DNA from: Streptomyces sp. 7-21
GTDB lineage: Bacteria; Actinomycetota; Actinomycetes; Streptomycetales; Streptomycetaceae
NCBI RefSeq assembly: GCF_016741785.1
Contig: NZ_JAERRL010000003.1
Coordinates: 310,001 to 374,000 of the forward strand
Direction of reading: 5' to 3'
DNA length: 64,000 nucleotides
Shown piece after piece: positions 63,413-64,000 of this stretch; the stretch's first letter is position 1; every line of letters starts with the position of its first letter. The notes beneath the pieces were generated by a model, which saw nothing but the letters and a program-made list of their open reading frames with translations, was not told the origin of the DNA and made no database searches. The position numbers were made by a program, and so were the translations under genes.

Positions 63413-64000
63413 ATGGGTTCGGTTCGCGTAGCCATCGCCGGCGTGGGCAACTGCGCCGCCTCGCTGGTACAGGGCGTCGAGTACTACAAGGACGCCTCCC
63501 CGGACAGCCGGGTCCCGGGTCTGATGCACGTGCAGTTCGGCGACTACCACATCTCCGACATCGAGTTTGTGGCGGCGTTCGACGTGGACGCCAAGAAGGT
63601 CGGGACCGACCTCGCCGACGCCATCAAGGCCAGCGAGAACAACACCATCACGATCTGCGACGTGCCTCCCACCGGTGTGACCGTCCTGCGCGGCGAGACC
63701 CACGACGGCCTGGGTAAGTACTACCGCGAGACGATCGTGGAGTCCGACGAGGAACCGGTGGACGTCGTCCAGGCCCTCAAGGACAGCCGCGCCGACGTTC
63801 TCGTCTGCTACATGCCGGTCGGCTCGGAGGAGGCGGCCAAGTACTACGCGCAGTGCGCGCTGGAGGCCGGGGTGGCGTTCGTCAACGCGCTGCCCGTCTT
63901 CATCGCCGGCACCAAGGAGTGGGCGGACAAGTTCACCGAGGCCGGCGTGCCGATCGTCGGCGACGACATCAAGTCCCAGGTCGGCGCCACGATCACGCAC
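63413..64000 (+). CDS. ino1: inositol-3-phosphate synthase (partial, C-terminus beyond window)
   Basis: The first 196 codons are visible. The protein begins [24 protein letters not shown], the NAD-binding fold, then [64 protein letters not shown] and [16 protein letters not shown], which carries the family's catalytic region beginning. The enzyme converts glucose 6-phosphate to inositol 3-phosphate for phosphatidylinositol and mycothiol. The ATG follows AGGGAGC. It is 50 bp after padR, so probably in the same transcription unit. Confidence 0.95.
   Translation, partial: MGSVRVAIAGVGNCAASLVQGVEYYKDASPDSRVPGLMHVQFGDYHISDIEFVAAFDVDAKKVGTDLADAIKASENNTITICDVPPTGVTVLRGETHDGLGKYYRETIVESDEEPVDVVQALKDSRADVLVCYMPVGSEEAAKYYAQCALEAGVAFVNALPVFIAGTKEWADKFTEAGVPIVGDDIKSQVGATITH

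Overview
The window is a 64 kb piece of a very GC-rich actinobacterial chromosome that spans the replication origin. The gene order dnaA - oriC - dnaN - gnd - recF - DUF721/DciA - gyrB - gyrA, with gnd between dnaN and recF, together with DLW-39, DUF5324, two class E sortases, CrgA and a DnaA with a long Pro/Gln/Tyr-rich domain II, points to the Streptomycetaceae (Streptomyces or a close relative). No rRNA operon, IS element, prophage or CRISPR array is visible. Nearly everything is chromosomal core; the accessory material lies at 1-4983 and at 20.3-24.0 kb.

Layout, left to right. (1) 1-5.0 kb: an HxlR regulator (cut by the edge) divergent from an azoreductase, a flavin monooxygenase-like gene, an ADP-ribosylglycohydrolase and a GT4 glycosyltransferase. 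(2) 5.3-13.9 kb: tRNA-Leu, then the growth/division signalling cluster fhaA-fhaB-pstP-rodA-pbpA-pknB. (3) 14.0-20.3 kb: DUF5324, cyclophilin, rhomboid, crgA, a small membrane protein, pabA and two srtE sortases. This block looks inverted relative to the order I know from Mycobacterium tuberculosis and Streptomyces coelicolor. A cluster of three perfect DnaA boxes lies inside it. (4) 20.4-24.0 kb: an ABM-fold protein behind a MerR-type promoter, an FHA protein and a frameshifted Ser/Thr kinase. (5) 24.2-35.1 kb: tRNA-Ala, an HTH protein, DLW-39, tRNA-Ile, DUF3566, gyrA, gyrB, dciA, recF, gnd and dnaN, all leftward except the HTH gene. (6) 35.1-37.8 kb: oriC and dnaA. (7) 38.0-44.4 kb: rightward rpmH-rnpA-yidD-yidC-jag-rsmG, parA-parB and a GNAT acetyltransferase. 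(8) 44.7-54.5 kb: a leftward group DUF6049-murJ-pseudokinase-sigM-rsmA-trxB-trxA, syntenic with the mycobacterial Rv3909-Rv3914 region. (9) 54.7-64 kb: CCA-adding enzyme, MFS transporter, GT87 mannosyltransferase-like protein, small LuxR-type HTH, class A PBP, PadR regulator and the start of inositol-3-phosphate synthase.

How the genes work together: most encode replication initiation and fork machinery (DnaA, DnaN, RecF, DciA, gyrase), origin segregation (ParA, ParB and six perfect parS sites, all right of oriC) and polar cell-wall growth under Ser/Thr phosphorylation (PknB, PstP, FhaA, FhaB, RodA, PbpA, CrgA, MurJ and its pseudokinase partner). Thiol homeostasis (TrxA/TrxB with a SigR-type promoter) and SigM/RsmA stress control sit alongside. 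The most striking non-genic signals are seven 13-bp iterons in front of padR-ino1, a parS site lying in the overlap of two genes, a parS site at the centre of a 36-bp palindrome that also looks like the trxA terminator, and a 19-bp-spacer MerR-type promoter that predicts a leaderless GTG start.
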